IMG/VR virus record: IMGVR_UViG_3300048672_000386
Coordinates: 1-64,000 of that record
Length of the DNA: 64,000 nt
Origin: a virus
Strand: one strand, 5' to 3'
In this document: piece by piece, positions 9,654 through 18,582 of the stretch
Position numbering within the stretch: the first letter of the stretch is position 1
Layout: the number at the start of each line of letters is the position of its first letter
Notes under the pieces: model-generated
What the model was told of the DNA's origin: nothing
What the model saw: the letters and a program-made list of their open reading frames with translations, nothing else
The model's database searches: none
Program-made: the position numbers and the translations under genes

Positions 9654-11612
9654 TTACTTCAAGCTAATCTTTGTAAATCCACTGTAAGTAAAGTCTAAGT
9701 CGAAAGCAGCACGGTTATTAACAGTTGTCTGCTTATAACCTTTAAGAATCAACTTTGTAACTTCTAATTCAACAGTATTACCGCTTGTGCCGTCTTGCTT
9801 AAAGTTAAACCAAAACTCCTTACCTAGACTATCTTCTGTATTGAATTGAGTTTCAATAGCTGTATTAGCTTCTGGTTCTAGGATAGTAAGGGTTAAAGTA
9901 CCAGCTTTAGCACTTGTGTCCCAAGTGTCTTCACAACCTGTCATAACACGTTGATGTTCAAAACCATCAGCATTGGTAAAGCTAAGTTTGCTAAAACAAA
10001 TGTTATTCAAGATAAGACCTGAACCTGTTTCCTGCAAACTAGCATTACGAACATTCTCAGCCTTAGTTACAAAAGCTGCATCGGCTTTCTGAGTTGTAAT
10101 TGGATAACTAAGCTCCGCAATATTAACAATATCATAGATATTACCATGATAGTTAAAGGCAACTTTAGGACGTTGACCAATTTCAATTGTTAAGTCAACT
10201 GTAGCCACTGCATCTGTTACGATGATAGTTTTTTGCAAGCCAACAAGCTTATCCGAAGACTTACGAACGTGTAGTGTTAAGGTATCAGAAGATGGATATT
10301 CATTAGTAAACAATAGTTCCTTGATTACAGGAACTAAACTAGCAGTTGTAATAGGTGTTTGAACAATGGTATTTGCAGAAGTAGCATAAGTAACAGCCGC
10401 ATAAGTACCTGTAGTAACTAAAGCTGGTAATAAAGCTTGCTTAGCTTCTGCTTGTAGGTAAAAGTCTCTTACTTTATCTTTCAAAGTAATGAACTCAGCT
10501 TCCACAGCTACATTTGAGTTTACCAAAGCATCTATATAAGTTCCAGAAGCTAAAGTAGTTCCCAAGGTAGCTACATCAATTAAATCCACTGCTACTTTAA
10601 CAGCCGCATCTGTAGTGAGTAAGTCAGCTACTAGAGCAGCTCCAGAAGGGTCTACGATGAGATTAACTCCCATAGTATGCCAAAGTAGTTTTATTGCATC
10701 AACAGTAGTAGTTATTCTTGTTAAGATGTCTGCGGTTTCTACTCTTGCTGCTGCTAAGTTTACTAACAAGTCATCTACTGCTGTATTACCAGTAACACCA
10801 AGGTCTAATAAGTTTAACTTATTAGCAACTCTTTCAGCATTAAGTAAATTACTTTCTGCCCAGCTATTCTCAGTCTTAGCTTTCTGTAACTGTGTTTCTG
10901 CCTTAACATATAAATCATTAAGAGCTTCTGTGATAGACAGACTAGCATCAGCAACTACATGAAACTTTCCAGCCTCCATAAAAGGAATAATGGGGATAGT
11001 AGCTAAAGCACCTGTAGCTTGGTCATTAACATTTAAAGTAGCTTTAGCCGCTTGAGTACCAGCTAAGGTTAAGCTTGTTACGTTAGTATTAGCTGTTAAA
11101 GCAATTGCTAGGATAATAGAACTGTCATTAGCATTAAGTGCATAGCTAAAGTTAGCATTAGGAGTTCCAGTTAATGTTGAGTGTATTTGTGTAGCACTCC
11201 CGCCGTTTAAGTATGCTAATAATTCTTCTGCTAATTCAATAGGTGTAGCAGAAGAACCAACGGTCATAGTTGCACCAGCAAATATAATAGTCCCGCTAGA
11301 GATACTATCAACAAATTGCAAAACAGCAGTTTCGTACCCATAAACAGGTCTGCCAAACAAACTACCTAATTTTGGCAACACTGTCTCTGCTTTAACATCG
11401 GCAAAACGGTCAGTAATAGCAACACTAGCTTCACGTTGTTGAACATTACCTAAGTAAGCTTCTTCATTGGAAGTAATATTATCATCAAAAGATAAAGTCA
11501 TTGCGGCTAAGGCATGGCTAGAAGACAAAGTTTCAGGGACTCCTGAACCACCTGTTTGTTTAGCCCCATATAAGGCAACTGCTTTTTCTGTAAAACTTAC
11601 TGGACTAGCCAT
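9654..11612 (-). CDS. Major tail tube protein (gpV-like) with large internal insertions
   Basis: A 652-residue protein in the gpV position. The N-terminal ~90 residues and C-terminal ~200 residues look like a phage tube protein split by insertions; the C-terminus ends in a beta-rich part ('AAFDLDFTYSGFTKISL'). The first insertion (about 95-195) is a Thr/Ala-rich beta domain ('IIFAGATMTVGSSATPIELAEELL') resembling one in the capsid decoration protein. The second (about 215-410) is helical coiled coil. Lambda gpV has 246 residues, so the insertions are likely displayed on the tail surface. Its ATG overlaps the preceding stop (TAATG). Confidence 0.75.
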   Translation of the reverse strand: MASPVSFTEKAVALYGAKQTGGSGVPETLSSSHALAAMTLSFDDNITSNEEAYLGNVQQREASVAITDRFADVKAETVLPKLGSLFGRPVYGYETAVLQFVDSISSGTIIFAGATMTVGSSATPIELAEELLAYLNGGSATQIHSTLTGTPNANFSYALNANDSSIILAIALTANTNVTSLTLAGTQAAKATLNVNDQATGALATIPIIPFMEAGKFHVVADASLSITEALNDLYVKAETQLQKAKTENSWAESNLLNAERVANKLNLLDLGVTGNTAVDDLLVNLAAARVETADILTRITTTVDAIKLLWHTMGVNLIVDPSGAALVADLLTTDAAVKVAVDLIDVATLGTTLASGTYIDALVNSNVAVEAEFITLKDKVRDFYLQAEAKQALLPALVTTGTYAAVTYATSANTIVQTPITTASLVPVIKELLFTNEYPSSDTLTLHVRKSSDKLVGLQKTIIVTDAVATVDLTIEIGQRPKVAFNYHGNIYDIVNIAELSYPITTQKADAAFVTKAENVRNASLQETGSGLILNNICFSKLSFTNADGFEHQRVMTGCEDTWDTSAKAGTLTLTILEPEANTAIETQFNTEDSLGKEFWFNFKQDGTSGNTVELEVTKLILKGYKQTTVNNRAAFDLDFTYSGFTKISLK

Positions 11613-11764
11613 TAGTTAGACTCCTTAATAAGGTCTTCTGGTTTAATAGATTTTTCAGAAGAAGCATTAACAGCCTTAACAGCAACTAATTTTTCTTCTT
11701 GTTTAAGTTCTCTAGGAACTAAAGTTTCTTCCTTTTGTTTAGGAAGATTCACTGTGATTGCCAT
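11612..11764 (-). CDS. Small charged tail-module protein
   Basis: A 50-residue Lys/Glu-rich protein between the gpU-like gene and the tail tube. The start MAITVNL is supported by AGGAG 7 nt upstream; a longer upstream start is unlikely. Its stop overlaps the tube start. Function unknown, perhaps a tail accessory protein. Confidence 0.6.
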   Translation of the reverse strand: MAITVNLPKQKEETLVPRELKQEEKLVAVKAVNASSEKSIKPEDLIKESN

Positions 11765-11774
11765 TAGGTTCTCC

Positions 11775-12218
11775 TTATGGGTTGAAGTTAAGTAAATTAT
11801 CGAAAGTAAAGCCAAAGATAAGTTTAGTCATTATTCTTCCATTATCTGTGATAAAGTCTCCAGCTATTGCTGTGAAACTTCTAAAGTTCTGGTCGGTTGA
11901 GACAAACTGACTTGGTTTATACGCATGAAGATAGTACCAAAGTTTCTGTAAAGCTTCATGATAAGTGAAAACATTGTTTGTAAACATCTTTGCAACATAA
12001 ACAACATCAACAAACATAACACATTGGTTGTCTATTTCACTAGCAGAACTTAATAAGATTTCGTTCTCTTTTGCTGGAACAAGTCTTGAGTAACAAACTT
12101 CAATCAAATCTGCTTCTTCTTCATAAGATTGTCCTTGTTGAAAAAGTCTATTAGCAATACCAACTTGTACACCCATTGAAGTTTCTAAATAGTTTGCTAA
12201 ATGTGATAAGTCTATCAT
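11775..12218 (-). CDS. Tail terminator protein (gpU-like)
   Basis: A 147-residue protein at the position of lambda gpU, after Z- and FII-like genes and before the tube. Its alternating beta/helix pattern and length fit a tail terminator, which caps the tube and joins it to the head. Start overlaps the previous stop (ATGA). The family call rests on gene order plus size; sequence identity to gpU is not evident by eye. Confidence 0.6.
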   Translation of the reverse strand: MIDLSHLANYLETSMGVQVGIANRLFQQGQSYEEEADLIEVCYSRLVPAKENEILLSSASEIDNQCVMFVDVVYVAKMFTNNVFTYHEALQKLWYYLHAYKPSQFVSTDQNFRSFTAIAGDFITDNGRIMTKLIFGFTFDNLLNFNP

Positions 12219-12532
12219 ACTATATCCACCAAGTTTGCCGTTACTTTAACCCAACCATAAGGGTCAACAAAAGGTTTTTGTGTAAGTCTCCAACTAAAGG
12301 TCTTACTACCAACAGAAGTTGTGAAAGTATCATCTTTCTCAATTGCAAAGTTATTCCAATCTTCTTGAGTTATTTGCCAGTAGTAGATAATAGCCCGATG
12401 ACTAAGTGTATCAACTTCAAAGTTAATGTTACTAAAGTCTTCCCCGTTAATTCCTTTGATGGTAAAGGTTGGGAAAGTTAGTGGAACTCCAAAGTAACTT
12501 AGTAAAGTTGTTTTATCTTCTAGCGTTTCCAT
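12215..12532 (-). CDS. Putative head-tail joining protein (gpFII-like)
   Basis: A 105-residue beta-rich protein ending in a pattern close to the end of gpFII-type proteins (a W, then 'P..DPYGWVKVTA'). In lambda FII precedes Z, whereas here it follows the Z-like gene. It overlaps both neighbours by a few bases. It would sit at the connector face that receives the tail. Tentative. Confidence 0.45.
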   Translation of the reverse strand: METLEDKTTLLSYFGVPLTFPTFTIKGINGEDFSNINFEVDTLSHRAIIYYWQITQEDWNNFAIEKDDTFTTSVGSKTFSWRLTQKPFVDPYGWVKVTANLVDIV

Positions 12533-13188
12533 AAGTCTTTAAGTCTTTGGTCAAATTTAAAAGCATCTTTGGTTCTTCGGCTATTTAGTAGATAGGCATT
12601 AGGAATACCATACATTTGAGCTATCTCGGTACGTTTACCACCCACCCAAGTATGTTCATGAAGTCTGATAAAGATTTTACCTTTAGTTCCTTTAGGTATG
12701 AACCCTTTAATACGTCCTTTAGCTCTAGGAGTAATCCCATCCCTAGCGGTAGCATATATTGGGTCTCTACTCTTTCTACTTATAACAGCTACTTGTTTAC
12801 GTTGTCCTTTTAGAACTGCCGCCCTGACTATTCTATAGTTTCCACCAGATACACTATCAAGATGTGTGTCATATTCAAAACTAGCTAATTTATTATGTTC
12901 AACTTTCAAAGTTATATTAGCTAAAGTTCTTACAATATTTCCTTCCAAAATACTTTTAGCAGTTCCTTTAGTCAACGTACTCATAGTAACATACTTTGCA
13001 AACTCTTTAGGACTTCTTTTAGTATATAAACTTGCCGCAGTCTTACACCAATCATTTTTAAAAACAACTAAGTTCTGATTAAACCTTTCTATTTTTAAAG
13101 ATGACTCGAGATTTTGAGTCAACCATTTAGTCAGTTCACCTTTGTTAGACCTTCCAGAAGGTGTAATTGGGATTACTAAGTTTGACAT
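12520..13188 (-). CDS. Tail completion protein (gpZ-like minor tail protein)
   Basis: A 222-residue basic protein directly downstream of the major capsid gene, near the lambda Z position (192 aa). It has many Lys/Arg, a Gly-rich segment ('IKGFIPKGTKGKIF') and a C-terminal 'LLNSRRTKDAFKFDQRLKDLWKR'-like end, consistent with the prophage minor tail Z group that sits at the head-proximal tail end. Start has AAGGAG. Confidence 0.6.
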   Translation of the reverse strand: MSNLVIPITPSGRSNKGELTKWLTQNLESSLKIERFNQNLVVFKNDWCKTAASLYTKRSPKEFAKYVTMSTLTKGTAKSILEGNIVRTLANITLKVEHNKLASFEYDTHLDSVSGGNYRIVRAAVLKGQRKQVAVISRKSRDPIYATARDGITPRAKGRIKGFIPKGTKGKIFIRLHEHTWVGGKRTEIAQMYGIPNAYLLNSRRTKDAFKFDQRLKDLWKR

Positions 13189-13205
13189 AACAACTCCTTA
13201 AAGGT

Positions 13206-13241
13206 GTGGACGAACTTAGGGAGATAAGCTAAGCCGTCCAC
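13206..13241. terminator. Hairpin downstream of major capsid gene
   Basis: A 7-bp inverted repeat (GTGGACG / CGTCCAC) with a 22-nt loop lies between the capsid and Z-like genes. There is no U-run, so it may be a processing or stability element for the capsid mRNA and not a true terminator. Confidence 0.35.
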
Positions 13242-13266
13242 TAATCACAGTCTTACAACTGTAACT

Positions 13267-14532
13267 TTACAGGGTAGCTGCTGGAGCAGTGGAACATACT
13301 TTCCAACTAACTACAGTGTTAATATCGGTATGACCTAACAAGAAACTAGAGTGAAGTTCCCACTCAGTATAGCCTGTTTTAGTATTACCCCATTGATTAA
13401 CCCAACGTTTAGCAGGAAGCCAAGCTGCTTTAGGGTGCATGATACGACCATAGATTTTCTTACCGTAACTTCTACTTGGTAGGGCTACCACATAACCATC
13501 TGGGAAGTATTTAGTTCTAACCGCAGTATCAATATTGTCATAAGTACCACTATAACCAAAGATAGGAACAGTCATACCTACATCGTCTAACATATAACCA
13601 CGCAAGAACCAACCTTGGAAGTTATGAATCATATCCATGATAGGGTTAGTTATTCTTGGAGTCGCATTCTTAGTTAAGTCCCACAAGTCTTTATACTTAT
13701 CAGCTTTAAGTGCAGCTTTATACCAAGCCCAAGCATCATCACTCATAACAAAAGCTTCTGTAGAACCAGCACGGTAAGCACAGATTCTATCCATTCTACG
13801 AAGTTGTTCAACTGGGTCAACAACAGAAACAGGTGTTACAGTTGCGGGAGTTCCAGAAGTATTATCTTTAGCATCCCAAGACAAACCACCACCAACGTTA
13901 GTTGAGGTATTAGCTTTTAACGTAGTTAAGTCAACTTCTGGAATCCAATCGTTGTAGATAGCACTTACGTTAGAATCGCGGCTTGCTTGCGTAGTTGCAG
14001 TAGAGTTCTCTAACTTAGTTCTGCCCCAATCGAAAGTAACCAAAGGATGCTGTGCATTATTACCAGAGATAGCAGTTGTATAACTACCATAGACTAATAA
14101 ATGGGTAGCGCAAAGCTCTTCTAAATTTTCAATACTTTTATCAGCTCTATCCATATCTTTTGCAAGGATACGGTCATAATTAGCTTGAAAGTTTTGCTCC
14201 ACTCCGAACTCTTGACTAAAACCACGTTGAGAAATCTCAGTTAAGTCAGGGCTTTCAACAGCCGCTTTCGCATAACCAAAAGTCATTTCCTTTGTACCAA
14301 AGTTAGGATGTGCAAACTTAGCCGCATCAATAGTTGGGGCTACAAAACGTGCAATTAAGTTAGTTGCACCAAACTCATAGTCAATGTTGACTCTATCTTT
14401 AGTAGTTGTACTTTCTTGCCCAAACCACTGAGACATAGCTAAAGGTCTTGGTAAAGGGTTTGCTGTAATTGCACCATCTAAAGTAGGTAAACCACTTCGA
14501 TAAGGTGTCATTAAGATTAAATCACCACTCAT
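13267..14532 (-). CDS. Major capsid protein (lambda gpE family)
   Basis: A 421-residue protein fitting the Phage_cap_E family: 'LPRPLAMSQWFGQESTTTKDR' region near the N-terminus, 'GFSQEFGVEQNF', then 'FVMSDDAWAWYKAALKADKY' and a beta-rich end. Lambda gpE has 341 residues; a Thr/Ser/Gly-rich loop around residues 180-225 accounts for much of the extra length. It would assemble HK97-fold hexamers and pentamers. It follows protease and decoration genes and overlaps the latter by TAATG. Confidence 0.92.
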   Translation of the reverse strand: MSGDLILMTPYRSGLPTLDGAITANPLPRPLAMSQWFGQESTTTKDRVNIDYEFGATNLIARFVAPTIDAAKFAHPNFGTKEMTFGYAKAAVESPDLTEISQRGFSQEFGVEQNFQANYDRILAKDMDRADKSIENLEELCATHLLVYGSYTTAISGNNAQHPLVTFDWGRTKLENSTATTQASRDSNVSAIYNDWIPEVDLTTLKANTSTNVGGGLSWDAKDNTSGTPATVTPVSVVDPVEQLRRMDRICAYRAGSTEAFVMSDDAWAWYKAALKADKYKDLWDLTKNATPRITNPIMDMIHNFQGWFLRGYMLDDVGMTVPIFGYSGTYDNIDTAVRTKYFPDGYVVALPSRSYGKKIYGRIMHPKAAWLPAKRWVNQWGNTKTGYTEWELHSSFLLGHTDINTVVSWKVCSTAPAATL

Positions 14533-15317
14533 TATACTAACTCCTCACCCGCTGTAGGTGTTACGATTTCAAACTCAGTATTCTCTACATACATCTTACG
14601 AAGTAAAGGAGTTACTGCTCCAGTGTTATAAGCTGAACAAGCTACTGTAGTTCCGTCTGCTTTAGTGATAGTATCCACTGCACCATCTACACCCCAGATA
14701 ATTTCACTTTCGTAGGCATAAACCTCAGTATACATAGTTGTAACTATATCTCCAGAAGTTGCGTCTACATCCATAGCTAAAATACCAGAAGGTTTCTGGA
14801 AGGTAGTAGAACCAGCAACAGTTGTAACTGTCTCGGTTAAAGAAGTGTTAGTACCTGTAACTGCAAAGTCTGTTACGTTAGTAATACCAGTTGTAGCATA
14901 AGCCCAAAGAGTAGTAGTGCTTGAAGGGTCAGCTACTAATGTCCAACCTGTTAAAGTACCAGTTACGACTGCATAACCTACATCAGCTTGTGTTAGTAAA
15001 GCAGTAATAACTTGAGCTGCTGTTACTATGCCACCCGTTGCTGTTACTGTAATACCACCTGCAATAGCTGTATCTGTGTCTGCTAAAGTTCCACTAAGAA
15101 CAAGTTTAGCATATTCAGAGATGTTACCACCAGCAATCATCTTGCCAGCGGAGTTACTCTTAACAAAGCTTCTTGCTTTTAAGACTTGTCCAGACGCAAC
15201 TGTAATAGTTTGAGACTTTTCAGGGACAAAAGGACGATTGGTAGTTCTTTCAGGGTAGTTTTTGAAGCCCGCATCTTGTTGATGCTCCCAATAACCCATT
15301 GTATGTGGACTTTCCAT
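14532..15317 (-). CDS. Capsid decoration protein (gpD-like) with inserted domain
   Basis: A 261-residue protein in the lambda D position (110 aa). N-terminal 'FVPEKSQTITVASGQVLKARSF' and C-terminal 'EVYAYESEIIWG...LLRKMYVENTEFEI' fit a head decoration domain; residues about 75-170 are a Thr/Ala/Gly-rich insertion ('GGITVTATGGIVTAAQVITALL') very like the insertion in the tail tube protein. Decoration proteins bind the threefold sites of expanded capsids. Start has AAGGAG; its own stop overlaps the capsid start. Confidence 0.75.
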   Translation of the reverse strand: MESPHTMGYWEHQQDAGFKNYPERTTNRPFVPEKSQTITVASGQVLKARSFVKSNSAGKMIAGGNISEYAKLVLSGTLADTDTAIAGGITVTATGGIVTAAQVITALLTQADVGYAVVTGTLTGWTLVADPSSTTTLWAYATTGITNVTDFAVTGTNTSLTETVTTVAGSTTFQKPSGILAMDVDATSGDIVTTMYTEVYAYESEIIWGVDGAVDTITKADGTTVACSAYNTGAVTPLLRKMYVENTEFEIVTPTAGEELV

Positions 15318-16450
15318 TATTTAGCTCCTTGTTGTTTTAAGAAAGCAGGTAGATAGTGTTCAGAAACTCCAGTTGCTTTTTCAGAAGTTTTACCGAAAGG
15401 AACTACAGAAGTGTCAATTGTCTGCGAGGCATCTTTCTCAGCTCTAATAGTTGTAAAGAAGTCTACAACATCTTCAACATCCCATTTAGCTTTACCTATG
15501 GCTTTAATAACAGTTTCATAGTCAAGATTAAAAGTTTTTGCAGCTTCTAAGATACCTACGGTACGTTCTTTTTCTGCTTTAGTAGCTAAAGCAGAAGCTT
15601 GTTTCACCTCAGTTTCTAAATCTGAGATTTTTTTCAATGCCTCATCTAAAGTCATTGTGTTTTCTCCTTGCTCGCTAAGAGCAGATAGGGTTGGTAAATC
15701 ATCGTTAGGAATTTCTAAGGACTTTCCTAATAATTCTAAAGTTGGGGTAAGTTCATTAGCCCCAAAGAGAACAGCACTGTTTTCAAGTACATCTACTTTG
15801 GTAACTGCCCAGAACATTCCATATTTATCAGCTTGTTCTTTATTGATAATATCTGGATAGTATTTATCCCATATTTCTTTGTAGCTAATATCTTCTGGAG
15901 CAGTAGAATCTAATGCCAGTCTAAGTTCTTGATACTTTAAACCAATACTATGCTGGTTAATCTTACCATTAGAATAGAACTTAAAGACATCTTCATTATA
16001 GTCTTTACGTATTAATGTTTCAAAAATAAGGGCAGTGGTACTTCCTTCTTGGGAAAGCCCTAAGTCTTTAAGATTTATTTGTTCAGTATAGACTTTTTGA
16101 ACATCTCCGACAAAGGAAGTAACACTATGCTTGTGGTCGAGAATATGCGGGATAGAAGTTCCACGCTTAAAGATACTTTCTTTATAAGCCTCCGCAGTAA
16201 GTACGTCATCCTGAGAGTCCATCCAATTAGCTGTATTGGCAACAACCTTTACAAGTATTGTGTCAGGTTCAATAACTGGTTCTTCACTGGAATCACCTAA
16301 AGCTTTAGTAGTATTTTCTTTAGCTACTACACGCTGAATAATCTGTGGTGAAACTGCACAACTATCAGCAAACTTAACTTTCAGAGTTTTTTCCTGAATA
16401 AGTTGTTTTTCATTAGCTTTAAGTTGGGTAAATAATTCTTTGCGATTCAT
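15317..16450 (-). CDS. Prohead protease with C-terminal scaffold domain
   Basis: A 377-residue protein upstream of decoration and capsid genes. The N-terminal ~240 residues look like an S78/herpes-type prohead protease, with His in 'ILDHKHSV' (about 102-109) and Ser in 'INQHSIGL' (about 167-174) as candidate catalytic residues. Residues about 265-310 form a coiled coil ('ALKKISDLETEVKQAS') typical of the scaffold that fills the prohead, as in lambda C/Nu3. It would self-cleave during capsid maturation. Start has AAAGGAG; a promoter-like site lies just upstream. Confidence 0.8.
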   Translation of the reverse strand: MNRKELFTQLKANEKQLIQEKTLKVKFADSCAVSPQIIQRVVAKENTTKALGDSSEEPVIEPDTILVKVVANTANWMDSQDDVLTAEAYKESIFKRGTSIPHILDHKHSVTSFVGDVQKVYTEQINLKDLGLSQEGSTTALIFETLIRKDYNEDVFKFYSNGKINQHSIGLKYQELRLALDSTAPEDISYKEIWDKYYPDIINKEQADKYGMFWAVTKVDVLENSAVLFGANELTPTLELLGKSLEIPNDDLPTLSALSEQGENTMTLDEALKKISDLETEVKQASALATKAEKERTVGILEAAKTFNLDYETVIKAIGKAKWDVEDVVDFFTTIRAEKDASQTIDTSVVPFGKTSEKATGVSEHYLPAFLKQQGAK

Positions 16451-16470
16451 TAGTAGTCTCCTTTTGCGTT

Positions 16471-16480
16471 ATTATAGCAT
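16471..16480 (-). promoter_or_regulatory. Extended -10 promoter for the capsid operon
   Basis: The minus strand reads TATGCTATAAT, an extended -10 (TGnTATAAT) identical to that at 40268-40277, 20 nt upstream of the prohead protease start region. A weak TTTACT lies 15 nt further upstream. It could boost head gene expression. Confidence 0.5.
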
Positions 16481-16506
16481 AATGTACAGAAAGTAAAGAA
16501 GTTTTT

Positions 16507-16671
16507 TTACTCCGTATTGGTTGGAGCTAGAAAAGTTCTGTACCAGCTATGTTTGTAATCTTGCTTATTAGCTGTAAGTATTTTTATACCAGCTATAAAA
16601 AATAAACTTGCTAAAAAGCTTAAACCTAATACTAAGCAACCTTGTAGTAGATATAGTAAAAGCAATAGCAT
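16507..16671 (-). CDS. Small membrane protein
   Basis: A 54-residue protein between portal and protease genes. Residues 1-32 are almost wholly hydrophobic (Leu-rich, then 'FLASLFFIAGI'), enough for one long or two short membrane spans, followed by a polar tail. The ATG directly follows the portal stop, with GGAAG upstream. It could be a holin or membrane-linked assembly factor, but only the hydrophobicity and position support that. Confidence 0.55.
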   Translation of the reverse strand: MLLLLLYLLQGCLVLGLSFLASLFFIAGIKILTANKQDYKHSWYRTFLAPTNTE

Positions 16672-18120
16672 TTAACTTCCCGTTGTAGCTGTAGTAGCTG
16701 CACCATTATTCTGCGCAGGACTTTGTTGCGGTTGCATTAATAACTCGAATAGTCCCATAGCTTTCATAGTTTGAATACTTGCTTCTATCTGTTCACGAGT
16801 ATAACCTCTCTCTGCCCATACTTGTTCAATAGGAGTAAAACCACTAGCTACTTCAAGTAAATCAGCCTGACAATCTTTTAAGTCATCGACACCATACCAT
16901 CTTGGTAGGATAAAATTAGGCTTAGCATTTGCAACTTTATACTTTAGTTTTGCATAAGCTTGGAAACGAGTAACTAAAGGTTTCATTTGAGTAGGAATAG
17001 TTATAAAGTTATAGATAAACTCTATTCTATTTCTCCATTGAATTAGTATAGCTCTTATACTTGAGAAGTCCATACCAGAAGTATCACCTTTAAGTTCAAA
17101 GTAAGGCATATTAAGTGCAGCCGCTATTAATTCAAGCTCACTCTTTATCATTGGAACTAAGTTATTACCAATGTCTGTACTTTGTACTTGTTGAAGTTTC
17201 TCTCCTGTTGCTAGATAATGTACGCCCCCAGCCGCAGTTCTAAAGATAGTTTTCTTATTAGGGTCATCAGTCGCAGAGTTACCAACTGTGTGTACACTAC
17301 CTACTGGAGTTCTTAGCAAGGTATTCCCTTCACTTGCAACTATCCAACTAACGCCAGAGGCATTTGTTTGTTGTTTAACTGTTGCATCACACAAGTCTTC
17401 CAGTGCATAAACAGTTAATAAACAGCTTGTTAGTAATGGAACTCCTATCCACTGATTAGCGTTCTTTCTTTCAAAGCAATTAATGATGTCATTTGCGTCA
17501 ATAGCTTCTCTTTTCCAAAGATCTTTTATTGGTAAAGGTTTAATGCTAAAGTATCCTTCTTTAAAGAAGTGATAGGCTAAAGGTTTAGTATTTTGGAAGG
17601 TAATACCGTACTTAGTTACTAAACCATTGTCGTTAAGACTTGGATTATCCATTCCAGTATAGTTAATATCCCAATACTCTGCGGGAATACCTTGGAGTTT
17701 TAAAGGAATAGGATGGTCACTAACTACAGTATGGAGTCTTGTAAGTGCTTTACCGCTTGCAAATCTTTCATGATTACAAGCAACTTGCCAAGTATCAAGA
17801 TTACCAAAACCGTCTAGCATTGGGTTTTCTGCCCAACTATCCCATAGGTCTTGCATTATGTTATGCTTACTACCGTCTGGAGAGTTCCAAGTTACTTTAA
17901 TACTTCCTAGCTTAGTTGCATACTTGTCTTGTGCAGAAGAGGAAACTGCATTGTTTCTGCACATATAGCGACTACGAGAGATAAGAAAGTTTATCTCAGC
18001 TACACCAAGAGTGTCAGCATCCCCCATACTAGCTTGTCGATGTGCAAGGGAGTATTCTGTACTAGCTGCGGCGTAGTTGGTTCTGTATAAGTCTTGGACT
18101 ATAAGGGTTGTTTCAGTCAT
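16672..18120 (-). CDS. Portal protein (lambda gpB family)
   Basis: A 482-residue portal protein; family features include 'YAAASTEYSLAHRQASMGDADT' near the N-terminus, 'ISRSRYMCRNN', and 'LNMPYFELKGDTSGMDFSSIRA' toward the C-terminal half, a hallmark of lambda-type portals. It forms the dodecameric ring for packaging and tail attachment. C-terminal Gln/Ala/Thr-rich tail. The start overlaps the gpW stop by TAATG. Confidence 0.93.
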   Translation of the reverse strand: MTETTLIVQDLYRTNYAAASTEYSLAHRQASMGDADTLGVAEINFLISRSRYMCRNNAVSSSAQDKYATKLGSIKVTWNSPDGSKHNIMQDLWDSWAENPMLDGFGNLDTWQVACNHERFASGKALTRLHTVVSDHPIPLKLQGIPAEYWDINYTGMDNPSLNDNGLVTKYGITFQNTKPLAYHFFKEGYFSIKPLPIKDLWKREAIDANDIINCFERKNANQWIGVPLLTSCLLTVYALEDLCDATVKQQTNASGVSWIVASEGNTLLRTPVGSVHTVGNSATDDPNKKTIFRTAAGGVHYLATGEKLQQVQSTDIGNNLVPMIKSELELIAAALNMPYFELKGDTSGMDFSSIRAILIQWRNRIEFIYNFITIPTQMKPLVTRFQAYAKLKYKVANAKPNFILPRWYGVDDLKDCQADLLEVASGFTPIEQVWAERGYTREQIEASIQTMKAMGLFELLMQPQQSPAQNNGAATTATTGS

Positions 18121-18398
18121 TACAAACCTCTACTAACAATAAGTGGGATAGTTGAACCTGAGCGGTAGGCAACCTGCGAAACCTCTTCCAAGGCATCTAT
18201 CCATTCAAGAAGTTCTCTACGAAGCTCTTTTAAATCCGCAAGGGAAACTTTATTATTATCATAAACTCTTCTAAACTCCATTGAGCCAATTTCTACTCTT
18301 TGTAATAGTTTACCTTGAATCAGTAGGTCAATCGAAGCATTGACTTTAGCTAGGTCTGCATAAGCTATTGTTAGTTTTTCTTGTCTAGTTAGTGCCAT
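18120..18398 (-). CDS. Head-to-tail joining protein gpW-like
   Basis: A 92-residue helical protein between large terminase and portal, the lambda W position. It carries the expected layout of a helical N-terminus ('LTIAYADLAKVNASIDLLIQG'), a beta hairpin ('VEIGSMEFRRVYDN'), and a helix ('LADLKELRRELLEWI'). gpW binds the portal bottom and stops DNA leakage. Slightly longer than lambda gpW (68 aa). Start has GGAG. Confidence 0.85.
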   Translation of the reverse strand: MALTRQEKLTIAYADLAKVNASIDLLIQGKLLQRVEIGSMEFRRVYDNNKVSLADLKELRRELLEWIDALEEVSQVAYRSGSTIPLIVSRGL

Positions 18399-18410
18399 TA
18401 ATTATCTCCG

Positions 18411-18569
18411 TTAGTTAGGCAAAGACCAAAGATTGATAGGAGGAAGCCTAAAGTCCGACCAACTTAAAATTATTTGTTCAATTTTACCACACTTCTTACA
18501 AACTATCTTATTATTTTCTTTAATAAAGATATGACAAACATGGAAGCCTTTTGAATCCATCGAACTCAT
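18411..18569 (-). CDS. Small zinc-finger-like protein
   Basis: A 52-residue protein in the gap between terminase and gpW genes. It contains 'VCHIF...IVCKKCGK', giving Cys/His then CxxC, which could bind one zinc. The ATG has GGAG 9 nt upstream. Function unknown; position suggests a packaging or DNA-binding helper. Confidence 0.55.
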   Translation of the reverse strand: MSSMDSKGFHVCHIFIKENNKIVCKKCGKIEQIILSWSDFRLPPINLWSLPN

Positions 18570-18582
18570 CTTACAAGTTCTC

